Of a stretch of 56,722 nt of DNA, positions 12,250 to 25,599 are shown piece after piece. The DNA is from Plasmodium brasilianum (Eukaryota; Apicomplexa; Aconoidasida; Haemosporida; Plasmodiidae). Every line of letters begins with the position of its first letter. Within the stretch, counting starts at the first letter, position 1. Location: positions 1-56,722 of the forward strand of contig NW_027122923.1 of the NCBI RefSeq assembly GCF_023973825.1, read 5' to 3'. The position numbers were made by a program, and so were the translations under genes. The notes beneath the pieces were generated by a model. It was not told the DNA's origin. It ran no database searches and worked only from the letters and a program-made list of their open reading frames with translations.

Positions 12250-14900
12250 GAATAAAAATTTAGTAACGATTGATTTTTTCTTGTTCTTTTTAGCTTATTT
12301 CCTATATGTACTATATACTTCGATGTATATATTTTAATTTCTGTTTGATTTTACTATATACATATTGTTTCATTTTGGAGTCTCTTCAGTTTATATATAA
12401 AGTTTTATCATTTTTTTTTCATTTTTTTTGAACTTTTTTCTAGTATATACATGTATGAATGAGGATATAATATAAAATGTACATGTATATATATCCCTAA
12501 AATTTTCTTCACTTTAAATTTTCATTTCTCCGTAAAGCTCACTTTATTCCCACTTTTTGTCTTACTTTCTTTTTTTGAAGTTAGTATTTAAAAATTTAAA
12601 ATATAGAAATAATATATTGTTAAATTGTAATAATATTTCCTTGTGTATAAATTTTTAAAAATATGATAAATTATAAATTTATCTTTACAATTGTAAAAAA
12701 GTCAATGTATGGTAAGTACAAGATAGAACTGTTATAATAATTGTATTAATGTATGTAATACTAATTGGTATACTTATTTTATTTTTTTCACTTGATGTAT
12801 TGCTTTTAATTATAGGCTTAAATATTATTGAAATGTAAATGAATAAATTATAATAATTATAAAATATGAGAATTGAGGGAATTATCGCTGTGTACATGAA
12901 TTATACGCTTTTTTTTTATAGGTTAACTGTATCTTTATCAAGATAAATTAATCATCCTGAAAGAAGGTTATGTTAAAAAAGGAGGAATAAAAAAGGAGAT
13001 AAAGATTATATGATAAGGTCATGGAAAAGTGGCTCAAGTAAAAAAAAAAAAGTGAAATATAATAAAATATGGTTAATAATGATACAGAATGTATATGTAT
13101 AGTTGGATATTTTAAGATAATTTTTTTTTCCGTTTTTTTTTAAGTTCAAACAGAAATTACAATGATGTTTTTCTAAAAAGGAAAATGGATATACACACAA
13201 GTGTTTTATGAAAAAGAGACAGAAATAAAATGGATGTGTATCTTTTTAAAACATTTTCCTATATTATTTTTTGTTTCCTTAGCATGAATGAAAGGGTGAA
13301 AAATAGAAAAATTAAGCAATTAATTATATAATTTGTTGGGAATTAGAGATATAAAAGTTGATAACTATTGTTTTCAAAAAATTTATATATGTCATCTATT
13401 CTGATATGCCATGTATATATATATTGGCGATGAACATACATGTATGTAAATGCGCATGGGCGCGTGCCTATATATAAATATGTATACTTACATAATGTAA
13501 TGTATCCATTTATATATTTTAATACCTGTATATTTCTACATTTCAAAATACGTATCTTTTTTTTTTAAACGTGAAAAATATATTTTGAATTATTTATCTA
13601 TATTTATAATACGGTTGATAGAGGCGTATTTTCTTGCATAAACAGAAGGTACACAATAATAATAATAACTAATAAAACAAGTGAAATATATTTTTTACAA
13701 CTTCATTTATCTATTTTGTCTTATGAAATCATTATGGCAGTTCCTTTTGATGGGTGAGCTTCATATATATATATATATATATGTAGATTTTTTTTTATGT
13801 TGTACCGTACATATGTGAAACGAACTAAGGAACCCATAAGAAGAATACATTTATAAAGACACCAATGCATGTTAAAATCATTTAAAATAAAATATATCAA
13901 ATATGGTATTTATCGTCATTAAGTAATTTTAAGTATATAAATAAATGAAAAATTATGGGTTACCAATTACGTTCATGTTGTGTACTCTTAGAGAATATCA
14001 TTATTCATAGATGTACACTTACGTATGCATATAGCATGTATATATACATATATATTTTTTTTCATGTACTAGATTTTCTTGCGCGTGTTAGAGTGTTTAT
14101 ATTTAAAAGTTATAACAGGAAGCACGTAAATAAATAAATGTATATATATATATACAAATGTTGTGTCCTGAAAATTTATTAACTTTTTAAGTTTCTGACT
14201 ACTTTCTGATGTTCCCCCGTTTTAGTTATTTGCATGTAATTCTAAGTTTATGTGAATAGGAAAGAATAAAAGATATGATAAAATTCTTATGAACGAAAAG
14301 GAGAATATCACCAATGCATGAAGTTTATTGAAAGAGATGCTCTCTTAATGTTGTTAATAATTAAAAATATTAAGAACAAAAATATACATTAATCCTCCTG
14401 TACAGGAGGTTGTTTAAATTAATTCGTAAAAAATAATAATTCAAGTGTATCCCCATTTTATATCAAGTCCAAATTGTAAACTTTTGAATACATTTATAGA
14501 TGATTTTTTTAGAGGGTTTTTTATATTGTACATTTATTGTAGGAACTGGGAAATATGAAACAAGAATGTAAAAAATGCAAACGTATAAATACAAATGTAA
14601 AAGTTAATTTAGTCTAAATCGAAGTAGCAACCTTTATATATGAATATATGTATAATTATTCTGACGTGGAATTACTCGTAGATACCCATGTTTATAATAT
14701 TCTACACCAAAAAATAAGCACATTAGGAAATGTATATATGTATTAATGCAGACTGTACACAAACAATTCTGGCATGTAATTATGTATATAAATAATTAAT
14801 TCATTTACAAAATAGAGCAGAATAGAGAAAATTTTACTATTATTTTTGTTAATTTTTTTTTTTTTTTTTTTTGTTTCATATTTATTTTTTATATTAATGT
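12250..14900. repeat. Non-coding paralogous block A1 (partner of 25.6-28.15 kb)
   Basis: This block has more G and C than its surroundings and aligns by eye along its length with block A2. Anchors: AAACAGAAGGTACACA here (about 13640) and AAACAGAAGGCACATA there (26947); ATAAAGACACCAATGC (13854) and ATAAAGACACTAATGC (27152); GTATACTTACATA near 13480 and 26790; AATGCATGAAGTT near 14313 and 27600. The short open frames inside are not consistently conserved between copies. On the minus strand 12685-12897 and its counterpart 25782-26099 share a possible hydrophobic peptide, but with different stops. It may be a gene relic, an untranslated RNA or a structural repeat; I cannot say which. Confidence 0.6.
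14394..14409. repeat. 16-bp perfect GC-rich palindrome
   Basis: CCTCCTGTACAGGAGG is a perfect inverted repeat with no spacer, ten of sixteen bases being G or C. It lies inside block A1. The corresponding place in block A2 (around 27680, CACCTGAACAGT) does not keep the symmetry. It could be a protein-binding site or chance. Confidence 0.6.
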
Positions 14901-17338
14901 ATTTTTAACAAGCACTTTTTTGAAATAAAAATTATAATGAGAAATAAATATTACAAAACTAAATACAAAATATTTTTATTATATATTCATATTTTTTCTA
15001 TGATTTAATTAGGATATATTCATATGTACTAATATAATTTTACTTATTAGAATGAAATATTAATATCTCCTTAAGAATATAATAATTTATAAAATAATTG
15101 AATTAAATGAGTGACTTATATCCAGATTTATATCTTATTATTTATATTATATTATATATCACGTTAATTATTTTTAATAAATATTACTTATATATCTATA
15201 ATAGATGGGTAATATAAATATTTGTTATCGACATTATGTAGCTAATATATATTTGAACCAAAGTTAGCCTAATATTGAAATGCATAATACAGAAATTACT
15301 TATTTTCTTCTTTCTGAAACTACATGTATATAGTTAAAATGAGTAAAATATATATAATGAAATTAAGTTATTCATAATATAATATTTAAGTAAATTTTAA
15401 GGATAAATTTTATTTGTACTTATGACATCATTATATATAGATGATTACTTATACACTAGTTATTCAATGAATTTTTTCTTTATGTCTTTACTAGAGAATT
15501 AGTGGAAACTTATATACATGGAAAAATATAATTAATTTATATTAATGACTAAGATTTTTTTCAAACACTACACTTTTAAAAACATAAATCTATTGCAATA
15601 GTAATTTGATATATATATATATATAGTTCATACATGTTCAATAATTATTTTACTAATTTTATAAGCTATTATATGTTATAATTAAAATATTACTCTCTAT
15701 TATGTATATAAGGATTACTTACATAAGGATAGGTTATATAAATTTTTGTGATATTTATATATGAGTATTTTAGTATGAATAATTATAATATTTCCAAAAA
15801 TGCTTTCCCGTAATTTCAAAAATAAAACTTAAATTATGATTTCTATTCAATTTGTTAAGCATGAGGTACGTACATTTGAAAATGTATTACATATCCAAGA
15901 AAAATATTAAGAATTACATTTATTAGCATAAATACAGCTAAAACTGAGCATCTTGAATTTAATATTTGTAAATAAATACAAAAGAAATATTGATCTTTTT
16001 GTTAATGAAAATTGTAGTAAGAACATTAATTTTTTTTTTCATTATAAATATATAAAGTTATGATATTTTACGAAAAAATATTTTTTATGCATTTGATATA
16101 TATACATACGTAAGGATTTTGTCCTAGGATTATGATTAAAGGAAGGATATTATAAAATTGCGTTAGTAAAGTTTTAAATTCAAGGAGATATATTAGTAGA
16201 ATATTATTAATTTTTGTATTACAGAGTTTTACTAATGAAAGAAAGATTAAATACATATATTACATACTTGACACAATTGCTTAATTGTACTACATAGGAA
16301 TCACTTAACAATTTAGTATAAAATAATTCACTAATCAAAAAATATGTATTTTTATTCGTAATTGAATTAAACTAATAAATATTTAGCTTAAGAACTTTTT
16401 GATGCTCTTATATTTTATAAAATAATTTATGTATATCGTCACTTTTTTTTCTTTAATCTAATTTCATCTAAATACACATAAATATAAATATATATATATA
16501 TGTAAATAAAATAAAGAAAAATATATATGTAAAATTAAAAATCTTTAATTTGAAAATTATAGTATAAAATAAATATAATTAAAATTTATACTGTAATAAT
16601 AAAGGTTGAATCTTTAATTAGTCTTAAAATATATATTTTATCATATATTATTTATTATGTTTATTATTTTAAAATATGTTATAAAACAAACAAGAATACA
16701 TATTTTCGCCTAGTAACCGATGGCAGTAATACTAATAACACAGAACGATATGTCATATGTTGATATTTTCATCTATTATTACTATTATTATAATAATTAA
16801 TACATTTCATGAAATAATAAAAAAATTTCAAAAACATAACTTATATAAAATAAAAGTTATTAATTTGTAACTTTTATGAAATAGTAATTATTCTATTACT
16901 ATAAGGACGAATTAATTATCTATGTTATATATTATCTATAATCTATATAAACTCTCTCTATATAAATATTTAGAAATCATTTTTTATTTTAAAAAGTTTT
17001 AATAATAAAGTTATTTAATTATTACACTATATTACATAATTATTTTATTTTTTATTTTTTATTTTTGAATATTTTTCAATGAACTAAGATTATTTTATTA
17101 TTGAATAAATTATTTACATTAAAATAAAATTATGTAAATAATTTATTATATGTTCTAAAAACTTTTTTTGTCCTTGTAATAAAATGTATTACACTTAATA
17201 TATTTTATTAGGTATTTACAAAGGACTATCAAATTTAATTTATAAAAACTAATAATGCATTTTATGATTAAAAATATATTATATTAATATTGTTAATTTT
17301 TACTTACTTTATATATTAGAATATTATAGACCTTTATT
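14901..17338. other. Intergenic region upstream of fam-m-like gene
   Basis: No gene seen. Roughly the last 650 bp (from about 16690) resemble the upstream regions of the other exported-protein genes. They include a weak upstream box at about 16921-16978 (TCTATAATCTATATAAACTC, then ATATTTAGAAAT). The minus-strand open frame 16068-16256 shows no family feature. Confidence 0.5.
16921..16978 (+). promoter_or_regulatory. Upstream box of fam-m-like gene at 17339 (weak copy)
   Basis: The position, about 418 bp before the start codon, and the CTATA-rich sequence followed by ATATTTAGAAAT match the upstream boxes of the other genes. Sequence identity is lower than in the copies at 7658 and 32930. Function is inferred. 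Confidence 0.35.
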
Positions 17339-18224
17339 ATGGAACATAAAATTAAGTTATTCTTATTTATTAAAATATATGCTTTCATAGGTTTAACTTG
17401 TATATGTGATCTTAGCAATAACGTAATAAGAAAATAATATATAAGGAAATATTTATTTTAAATATTCTCACTATATTATTTTTATTAATACTGTTCTATA
17501 ACATGAATTATTTATTATTAAAATTAAAAATACATTAATTTTTTAGGGAAAGTTTAACAAATATTTCTTTGACAACTACAATAATGATAGAAAATTAGGT
17601 ATAAGAAAATATCGATTATTAGCAAAATATAAACTAGATAAGGATTCAAATATTTCGCTTTTAAAAGGGGATTCAATAAATAATGAAAGGTGCAAAAAAA
17701 ATTATGTATCTAGTAGTGAAAAATGGGCCAACGAAAATAACAAAAAAATTAATAGAAATTTATTAAATAAGGCGCAATATTATACAGAAGTTGTGGATTA
17801 TGATAGTGGAATGTTCGATGGAAAACATTTCCATTTTGAAAAAAAATGGATCAAAAAAAAAGATTATGAAAATTTTGTTGAAAAAAAAAGGAGAATTGGT
17901 GATATAGCTTTAAAAAAAATAAAATTGAGAAGTTACAGTTTTGGAGTTGCTCAATTTTTTATTTTTTTCTTATTAGGTGTGGGATTATCAATATTACCAA
18001 CATTCCCATTTTGGAGTAGTATGAAGAATAATATTGAAAGTATCCCATTATTTGGTGAATTGTATAAATATATGGAAAAGTTGGGGAAAAATGAACAATT
18101 TTATATATATCTAGCATTATTTAGCGTAATTATTATTACGTTATCAGTTATGCTTATTATTGGATTATACAAGATCTTAAGAAATAATGAAAAATATAAT
18201 AAAATTAAATTAATGACGGAGTAA
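17339..18224 (+). CDS. fam-m-like (Fam-L/Fam-M family) exported two-TM protein, intact
   Basis: Exon 1 17339-17422 (MEHKIKLFLFIKIYAF...), intron 17423-17546 with donor GTAATA instead of the usual GTATGA and acceptor TTTTAG, exon 2 17547-18224, 253 residues. PEXEL-like RLLAK is at residues 51-55; the fifth residue is Lys, not the canonical E/Q/D. The family signature GMFDGKHFHFEK is at 116-127, followed by KKWIKKKDYENF. Membrane segments are at about 161-180 and 214-237. The protein ends with the charged tail KILRNNEKYNKIKLMTE. Known for the family: predicted export to the infected red cell, and a published model placing the ectodomain near the RH5 fold. Function is not established. It is followed 4.5 kb downstream by a fam-l-like gene on the same strand, the doublet arrangement reported for these families. 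The fam-m label is from memory of the signature. Confidence 0.85.
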
Positions 18225-20400
18225 AAGGTATAATTAGAAATATATATTTTTCTGTAAAGAATTCCTCTATGTGACGAAATAATTTTAATAATTTCCATTG
18301 TACTATAACTTAACTTGTGCACGTGAACTTATTAATATATGATAATTGAAATATATGTTTTACTTTTATTTGTTTATTTGAATGTCTTATTGTTTTGGAA
18401 CTTGTATTTTAATTATATGTTGCATCATAGATAAATATTACGTTATAATATATATATTTGTATATTTAAATATATTTCTTTGGATACATAGTTTTATGCT
18501 TCAAAATGAAATATAATTGTACAATTCAAACAATTTTGTGGATGTATTATAATATATATTTGTACTAAATTGTTATTCTTTTTATTTCATGTATTATTGT
18601 GGTCTGATTTTATTATTTATTCAGGTTTTTAAAAAAATTTATTAACTATTTTTAATTAAAAATAGATGTCCCTTCACTTATATTCTACATAAGGAAATGA
18701 GTGTTTATTGGTACATTGGAAAAAAAAAAAAAGAAAATATATATATATTAATAGAAAAAGACTTAATATTTATTATACAAAATTCAGTTTTTCAGAAATA
18801 TTCAGCAAAACATATTTATTTTAAGAATCATTCAAAGTGCTAGTTTTTTTAGCATTGTGAAAAACTTACGCTATAAATGTATATCAACACAGTCTTTTAA
18901 TAATAAATTATTTATAAATGCTTAATAACTTGAGGATCTTAAATATTTAAATTAAATGAAGACATAAAACAATTTATAATTTTATTATTGTTATTAATAT
19001 TGCAATTAATTCAGTTTTGCTAAAATAGCTTAAATATATATTATACTGAAAATTAATTTATAAATGAGCTATCTCTTTAATTTATCTTTTTGTATCATTA
19101 ATATATTAAATTAATGAATTAATTATATTCAGATATTTGTAGATCATTTTATGAAATACTTTTTTTTTTTTTTTTTAATATTATTTATTTATCCGTCGTA
19201 TAACATCTCATTGGTATAATTAAAATTTTTTTTATTTAATTAATACAAATTTTGAATTAACTACAATTACCATTTATTATTTCTTAGAAACAATTTTATA
19301 ACTAATGAATAAATATATTATCAATAAAAAAAAAATTATAGGTATTTTGTTCTCGTATAAGACAGAATTTTTATTTTTAGCAAAAAAGGTATGTTGAAAA
19401 TGCCTTTTCTACAATTACATTGGTTAAGTAATTATATTACTGCAATATATATCTTTTTGATTATAAGGATAAATTAAGAATTACTTTAATTCATTAATAA
19501 TATGCACTTTAATCATATCAATAATTATATTTTTTGTTTTTATCTTAATTCAATAAACCCTTTATTATGCATAATTATTGATGGTAATTAAAAAAAGAAA
19601 TTATCCTTGTAATTGTATACTATAAATTATAATAGTTCATGCTGCTCATTTTTAGTAATTATTTTCATTTTATTAAAAACTCTAGTAATCTTTAATTTTA
19701 TATGTTCACGCTTTTATTTTAGTATTTTTTATTATTTACATATGATTCTTTGAAAATTTTTTATAAGTTTACTATTTATTTATAAAGATACATAATAATC
19801 ATTATTTTTCTCCTTTTAAATGTACGTATGTATGAAATATCAACTATCATATACTTTCTCATAGAATAATTATTAATATAATATTATTTATGGTTTGTCT
19901 AATATATTTTGTCGTGTATTAATATTTCTTTTTCATTAACAATGTAGATAATTATACTTATATAAAGATTGACATATGTTATATGAAAGTGCATAAAATA
20001 TGATTAATACATTTCTATTTAAAAAATATAAATTAAACTTTTATTGTAAATTAATTAATTTATATTAACACATAGTTTCAGAACAAATTCTAATTTACTT
20101 TTTTAGTACATTTGTTATTCTCTAAGGTATGGTTACATTATAAAAGGAAAAATGTATATTATCTATTCTATATTAGTATCTTCTATTTAAATATAAAATG
20201 TTAAAGAATAAAAAAATGTGTATTTTTACACACTATTAAGTATAAAAATAAAATTCTCCAGAGCTTTTAACATAATATAGGAGCTTTTGTATAATTTTGC
20301 TCTTTATAGTATATTTTATATAATAAACCTCTTCTAAATAAAAATCTAATCAAAAATTATTAAGTTCATTATTTATTCTTATAATTAATAAAGAATTTTA
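18225..20400. other. Intergenic region, no gene seen
   Basis: A 3' flank of the gene is followed by AT-rich DNA with poly-T and poly-A runs. The stretch TTTTAATTAAAAATA near 18650 recurs in the 3' flanks of other exported-protein genes. The minus-strand frame 18101-18322 is a shadow of the fam-m-like gene end. Confidence 0.5.
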
Positions 20401-20429
20401 AAAAAAGATAAAAATATCATAATTTATTA

Positions 20430-21650
20430 ATAATAAGTGCATAATGTTCTTTTAAAAAAGCTTGAAAATATCCAAACGTTTATCATGTTGTTGATATTAG
20501 AGAAGTAGCTGAAATCGAGATATGACCATATATAAAAATATATATAGGAAAAACAAACGCACAAAAAACATAATATGGATGTACATATGAAAGTACTAGA
20601 TAAATACAAAAATGATAAATTAGTGATCGGAAAGAGGCATTTCTTTGAAATATATGTGGTATTCCTTGAAAAATGTAAGAAAAAAACAACTATGAATATT
20701 TTAGAGAGTTTAATTTGAATTTAAAAAATGAGTTATAGAATATTAATTTATTGTTCAAATATTAAACGAAATGTGAAAAAAAAAAGATCATGAAAAATTA
20801 AGGGAAATTACACACTTTAAAGATTACACAGAAAGATTAAATAAGAAAACATATATATATTAATGTGGGCAAAAGAAAGTTAATAACTGTAAATACAACT
20901 CCTTTACATTTTATAAAAGTAATGTAAAAATATACATGAAAAAAATGGATAATGCAGTAAGTACTCATGATAGAATAATATTTTAAATGAATGATTTAAC
21001 TAATTGATTAAGATATATAAGAGAGAAATGCATATAAGTGGTAACGGAGTTCAATAAAGTATGTTAAGGACAATTATAGGAAGTTTTGAAGATAAATGAG
21101 GTTTCAAAGAATTACATAATTGTAAAATAAAAATACCAACGGAAATATTTGTAATGATATGTATAATAATATAAGAAGAATACATTAATAAAGCATATAC
21201 TCTGAACAAATAAAATTTTTTTATATTTACCCATCAAACATATGAAGAGATTAGAATATATTGATAAAAATTAAAATCTTTAAGATGCTGTAGAAGACAT
21301 AAAGGAATTATTCTAAACATAATAAACAGAAATAATTTTATATATATATAATTGAAGAACCCTTTGTCAAGGTGAATATATTTTTGAAGTGTGATAATTG
21401 TAATGAAGAATTAATTTAGTTTAAAAAAGTGAATTTATATAAATTAAAGGGGAAATTATTATTGAAAAAACTATAAAGTAATCGAGAAAAGTATAGTAAG
21501 GTGTATGTATATGAAAATATTCGAACGGAAAGAACTTAAGGAAATTATGGTATAAATTGTCTATATACTGTTCCTAATGAAAACAAAATAAAAAAAAAGA
21601 AAAATTACGACTAACGTATGTAAAAACGTATGCCTAAGAACTGATTTATT
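20430..21650 (+). pseudogene. A-rich relic of a long Lys/Asn-rich helical protein, possibly reticulocyte-binding-like
   Basis: The plus strand becomes markedly purine-rich, as Plasmodium coding strands are, and long stretches read as charged helical protein between stops and frameshifts. About 20787-20996 reads KDHEKLREITHFKDYTERL, then a stop, CGQKKVNNCKYNSFTFYKS, and MKKMDNAVSTHDRIIF. Further on, pieces such as MKRLEYIDKN, DAVEDIKELF, KSEFI and IKGEIIIEKTIK appear in different frames. The style (paired Cys near helical Lys/Asn/Glu-rich blocks) recalls reticulocyte-binding protein ectodomains, of which Plasmodium genomes carry many pseudogenes. The assignment is inference; another large helical antigen is possible. 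No start, signal exon or membrane segment was found. The two open frames on the minus strand here are shadows. Confidence 0.45.
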
Positions 21651-22680
21651 GGGGGGAAAAGTACTTTTAATTATGTTTTGAAAAAATAATAATAATAATA
21701 TTTTATATATTTTAAAATTACTTTATTTTTTGAATTTTATTTTATTGTTCATCAGATTACATTAATATTTCTTTTATATATATATATATATATATATTTT
21801 ATAAAAAATAAAATAATAAATTAAGTATATAATTTTAAAATATTTTGTTTACGCTAAATAGTATAAACTATATATTATTTAAAACAAGAAAATTAAAAAA
21901 TTATTAAAAAAATAAAAAATTATAATTTATATACCATTAATATATAAATAGTTTTTTATATTTGATTGTATTTTATAGATTCAATATTTTAAATATATTA
22001 CGGACTATTTAAGAACGATATTTTTATAATTAATATATCATATAATGCTATGCAAAATTTTTGATTTTTACATTTGTCCTTATTATAACTTTATTAATAA
22101 AATGACACAATAATAATAGACTTTTCTGATATATAATATTTATAGAATAATTATAATAACAAAACATTGTCAAAATTAGTTATCATTTCAATGTAGAGAA
22201 TGGCGTATTACCTATATTCTATACGTTATATATTCTACATATTCTATATTATTTACACGTCATATTTTACATCATCTCAATATTTAGAAATATAAAGAAC
22301 TTCTATATGTTTTTTTATTTTTAAAAGATCTAATAGAAAGAACTATTTAATTATTCTATTAAGTAATTTAATAATATATTCTGAATTATTATGAATACAT
22401 TCAAATATTTTTGTTTTAAACAAAATTATCTTTTAAAAAATAAAATTAAGATAGAAATTGTATAATATATATTTAAAGCTATTTTTATTTTTTGGTATTG
22501 TCAAAAAAAAAAAAAAAATTATATTTATATATGTTGTGTTATGTATTCAGAAATAAATAAAAAATAATAAAAAAATAAATAAAAAATTCTCCATTGTCAT
22601 TAAATTAATATTATACTATTGTCAATTTATTTTTTTATGGATGTATTAAAATATAAATAAATAGACTCAAGGAAAAAATA
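21651..22680. other. Upstream region of fam-l-like gene, with TA microsatellite
   Basis: Contains a TA dinucleotide tract (about 21775-21797), then about 700 bp resembling the upstream regions of the other family genes, with the upstream box near 22211-22250. No gene seen. Confidence 0.5.
22211..22250 (+). promoter_or_regulatory. Upstream box of fam-l-like gene at 22681 (expanded copy)
   Basis: CTATATTCTATACGTTATAT is followed by ATTCTACATATTCTATATT, so the box appears duplicated or stretched compared with the compact copy at 7658. It lies about 470 bp before the current start codon, followed by the shared CAATATTTAGAAATAT. Function is inferred. Confidence 0.4.
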
Positions 22681-23672
22681 ATGAATTTAATTCTATTTAT
22701 TATAATTGTCGGGTTTTTCCTTTTAACTTTTATTTGCCAATTTTATGATGATTTCGTATGAAAATATTTTAAAAATTAATTTGTGTTATTCATGAATTTT
22801 GTATGCTTTTTTTTGTTAATACTTTTTGTTAGAATGAACTTAATTATTCTTTTAAATTACGAATATATGCTTTAATTTTTTAGAATACGTTTAACAAATA
22901 TTTGGAAGAAAAGCACAATTTTGGTATAAAAATGGATAGAAGAAATTATCGATTATTGGAAAAGTGTTCGCATAATAAACTTTCAAGAAGTGTAAGATTA
23001 ATGCAACAGTTACCAAATAATGGAATACGAGAAAAAAATGATACATCTTATTACGAAATGGGCGTCGCAAGACAAATGAATCTGTCAAATAGAGCTTTAT
23101 CAAAAGATGAAGAAGATAATAAACAGTCTATGAAAAATAAAACTTGTATATTTGAAACAAAAAAATATTCCCATTTAGAAAAAAAAATATTCAAAGAATT
23201 GGATTATATGGATTTTCTTAAAAGGAACAGGACAATTAGTGATAAGGTTTACAAAAAAATAATACTTAAAAAATACGGATTACGATATGCTTTACCTCTA
23301 TTAATATTTGTAATGTTATTAATATCACTTATATTGGATTATTCATGTTCTTACGGAATTAAAAGATGGTTGTTCAAGGTATTGAATATCTTATCACCTA
23401 GTTGGTTCAAGAACTTACATACATTTCTGAGAACTTTTTATTTAGGTAGTTTCTTCAAGTTTATGAAAGAAGTAAAAAAAACGGTAACGTCTAGTGGTGG
23501 TGGTACTAGTAAGACTGTCAAGATCATAACTGAATCTTATGTAAGCAGTTTTATGATTTTTCTAATTTATGTATTAGCTTTCATTATATTAGGTACCATA
23601 GTTATATTAGCGATTATATACTACCATAAAAAAGTTAAGAAATTTGAAAAAATTAGGTTCAGGAAAAGATAA
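22681..23672 (+). CDS. fam-l-like (Fam-L/Fam-M family) exported two-TM protein, start codon displaced
   Basis: Exon 1 22681-22755, intron 22756-22883 (GTATGA ... TTTTAG), exon 2 22884-23672, 287 residues. Exon 1 is 25 codons instead of the family's 29. Upstream in frame, AAG at 22669 stands where the family has ATG, followed by GAA AAA ATA and then ATG at 22681. The original start therefore seems lost by a point change and an internal Met serves instead, leaving a hydrophobic leader (MNLILFIIIVGFF). PEXEL-like RLLEK is at 48-52. The block IFETKKYSHLEKKIFKELDY lies at about 114-133. Membrane segments are at about 161-178 and 248-271, with a Gly/Ser/Thr-rich patch between them. The tail is YYHKKVKKFEKIRFRKR. 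The gene is otherwise intact. It pairs with the fam-m-like gene at 17339. Confidence 0.85.
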
Positions 23673-25599
23673 GTAAATAAGATTATATATTTATAAGGAA
23701 ATAGTTTATATGAAGTAATATCTGCAATATCGTTATTTATATATTTAATAAAAATAACTATAATTAACTAAATTTTGCAATTACTCCTGCATATACGCGC
23801 CATACTTTACACACAAGAAAAAAATACATTCATATCTTTTTAGTGAATTTTTACGTTTTAATATATTTGAATTCTTATCATAATGAATTTTTTATGTTAA
23901 ATATATATGTCATAATATATATATAATTTTCCTATTTAGATTCATTTTTATAAAAACCCTATTATTGTACATAAAAATTAATATATAATAGAAAACATCA
24001 AATGATTATATAGAAATTTTTTGATATTTTTTATTCTAGCTAAAAAATGATTTCTATCGTATATCTTGTTCTAGTACACAATTATTATTTTTTCAGGTTA
24101 TTAAGAAAATATATTGTTAGTTTTAAATTATCAATAAATGTATGCTCTTTGCTATATAATGAAAGAAAGTTAATATATTTTGTTTTGTTGATATGTATAC
24201 ATATTTTGTTTTATAGTAATAAAATTTTATATATGTCTGTATGAATCTATGTTATCATTATTGCTAATAAAAAAATATATATGTTTATTATTAAAATATA
24301 ATAATATATAACTTTTTTTTTTTTGGTCACATAAGTTTTATTTTGTTGAATTTAAGAGCCCTATATTTTTTGTACAACGCTAAATTATATAAGTGTAAGG
24401 TATATGATTTCATAAATGAATGTTTTATTAATAATTTTCGGGACCGAATTTTACATAATAAATATTTTTTAATGGAATCATATGAAAATTACAATATAAT
24501 TTTAATACGAATTTTAGATATCACATTTAATTGCTCTTAAAAAGTATTTTTTAATTATTAAAATAATACATGCATGTTTTTTTCTTTGTAAAAATATAAT
24601 AAAGTGATGGATAATAGCAGAGTTATATATGCGAATTAGTGTGTATAGTGAAAGGGAAGAAATTTATAATAAAAATATTAATATAAAATATTTATATGTA
24701 ATTTTTTTATACAATATGAATTATTGCTGTATATTATTAAAAATTTTTCTTCTGTTTTTGTGATATATATATATATAAAACAATTATATTACGATATTAT
24801 TTTATTTTTTTTTTAAATAATAGGATATTTTGTTTTAGTAATATTTATAAGACATAAAATGAGAATGTTCTAAAAAAATCGAAAAATTTGAAGTGGCATT
24901 ATTTAAACTGTTACATATTTAGGTGTATAAGAAAAATAAAATAAATAAATATTACGTTGTAATACATTATATATTAGTATATATATTATATTATTAGATT
25001 TATATTCGCATATATGTATCTGTACGTGTTTTCAATATTAAAAATGTAAACTTATTTAACCATTTTTATTTTTTATTAAGCATTAAAAAAATTTATTATA
25101 TTTTTCTAAAATTAATTTACTATAATTTATCATCTTTTATTTTTTAAAAATACATTAATAGTTAATAACATTAATAATTAAAAAATATTTAAAAATATAT
25201 GGATTATATGTAAAAAATTGAAAAACGTTGTTATATAAAAGAAAGAATATGCCTAACATATAAAAATGAAATATGTATTACAAAAATATTCTTTAATATA
25301 AGATATAAAAACTATTTTTATTTGAATTGCAAAATTAAAGGAAAAATTATAATAATAAGAAATTATCTTGCAATTAGAAGAAGATATTTGTAAATTATTT
25401 ATTTTTATTCCCTAAAATTATTAGTTTTTCATTTATATGTACTTTTATACCGTACATGAATTTTATATGACGAAATATTCTGTTTTAATGTAATTCCAAG
25501 AAGGAATATTAGTAGAATATTTTGAATAGGTTTCGCTTTGCCATTGATAATTAAGTAAAATTTTTTATGAACAAAAAAAAATAGAAAAAAACTTTTTTT
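23673..25599. other. Intergenic 3' flank, no gene seen
   Basis: Carries the shared downstream motif AAGTAATATCTGCAATATC at 23713-23731, 41 bp past the stop codon, and further flank homology to about 24200. The open frames at 24047-24244 and 24343-24540 show no signal peptide, splice site or family feature. Confidence 0.5.
23713..23731 (+). promoter_or_regulatory. Shared 3'-flank motif of exported-protein genes
   Basis: AAGTAATATCTGCAATATC lies 41 bp after the stop. Close matches lie at 38503-38520, 55962-55980 and 2129-2146 at about 50 bp after their stops. It could be a 3'UTR or processing element, or simply inherited flank. It is seen directly; the function is inferred. Confidence 0.35.

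Noticed and set aside
13955..14137. Plus-strand frame of 60 codons in block A1
   Set aside because: The homologous stretch in block A2 has no matching open frame.
24047..24540. Two short plus-strand frames after the fam-l-like gene
   Set aside because: The first lies in the 3' flank that is shared as non-coding DNA by the other family genes; the frame is not open there. The second has no recognisable feature.
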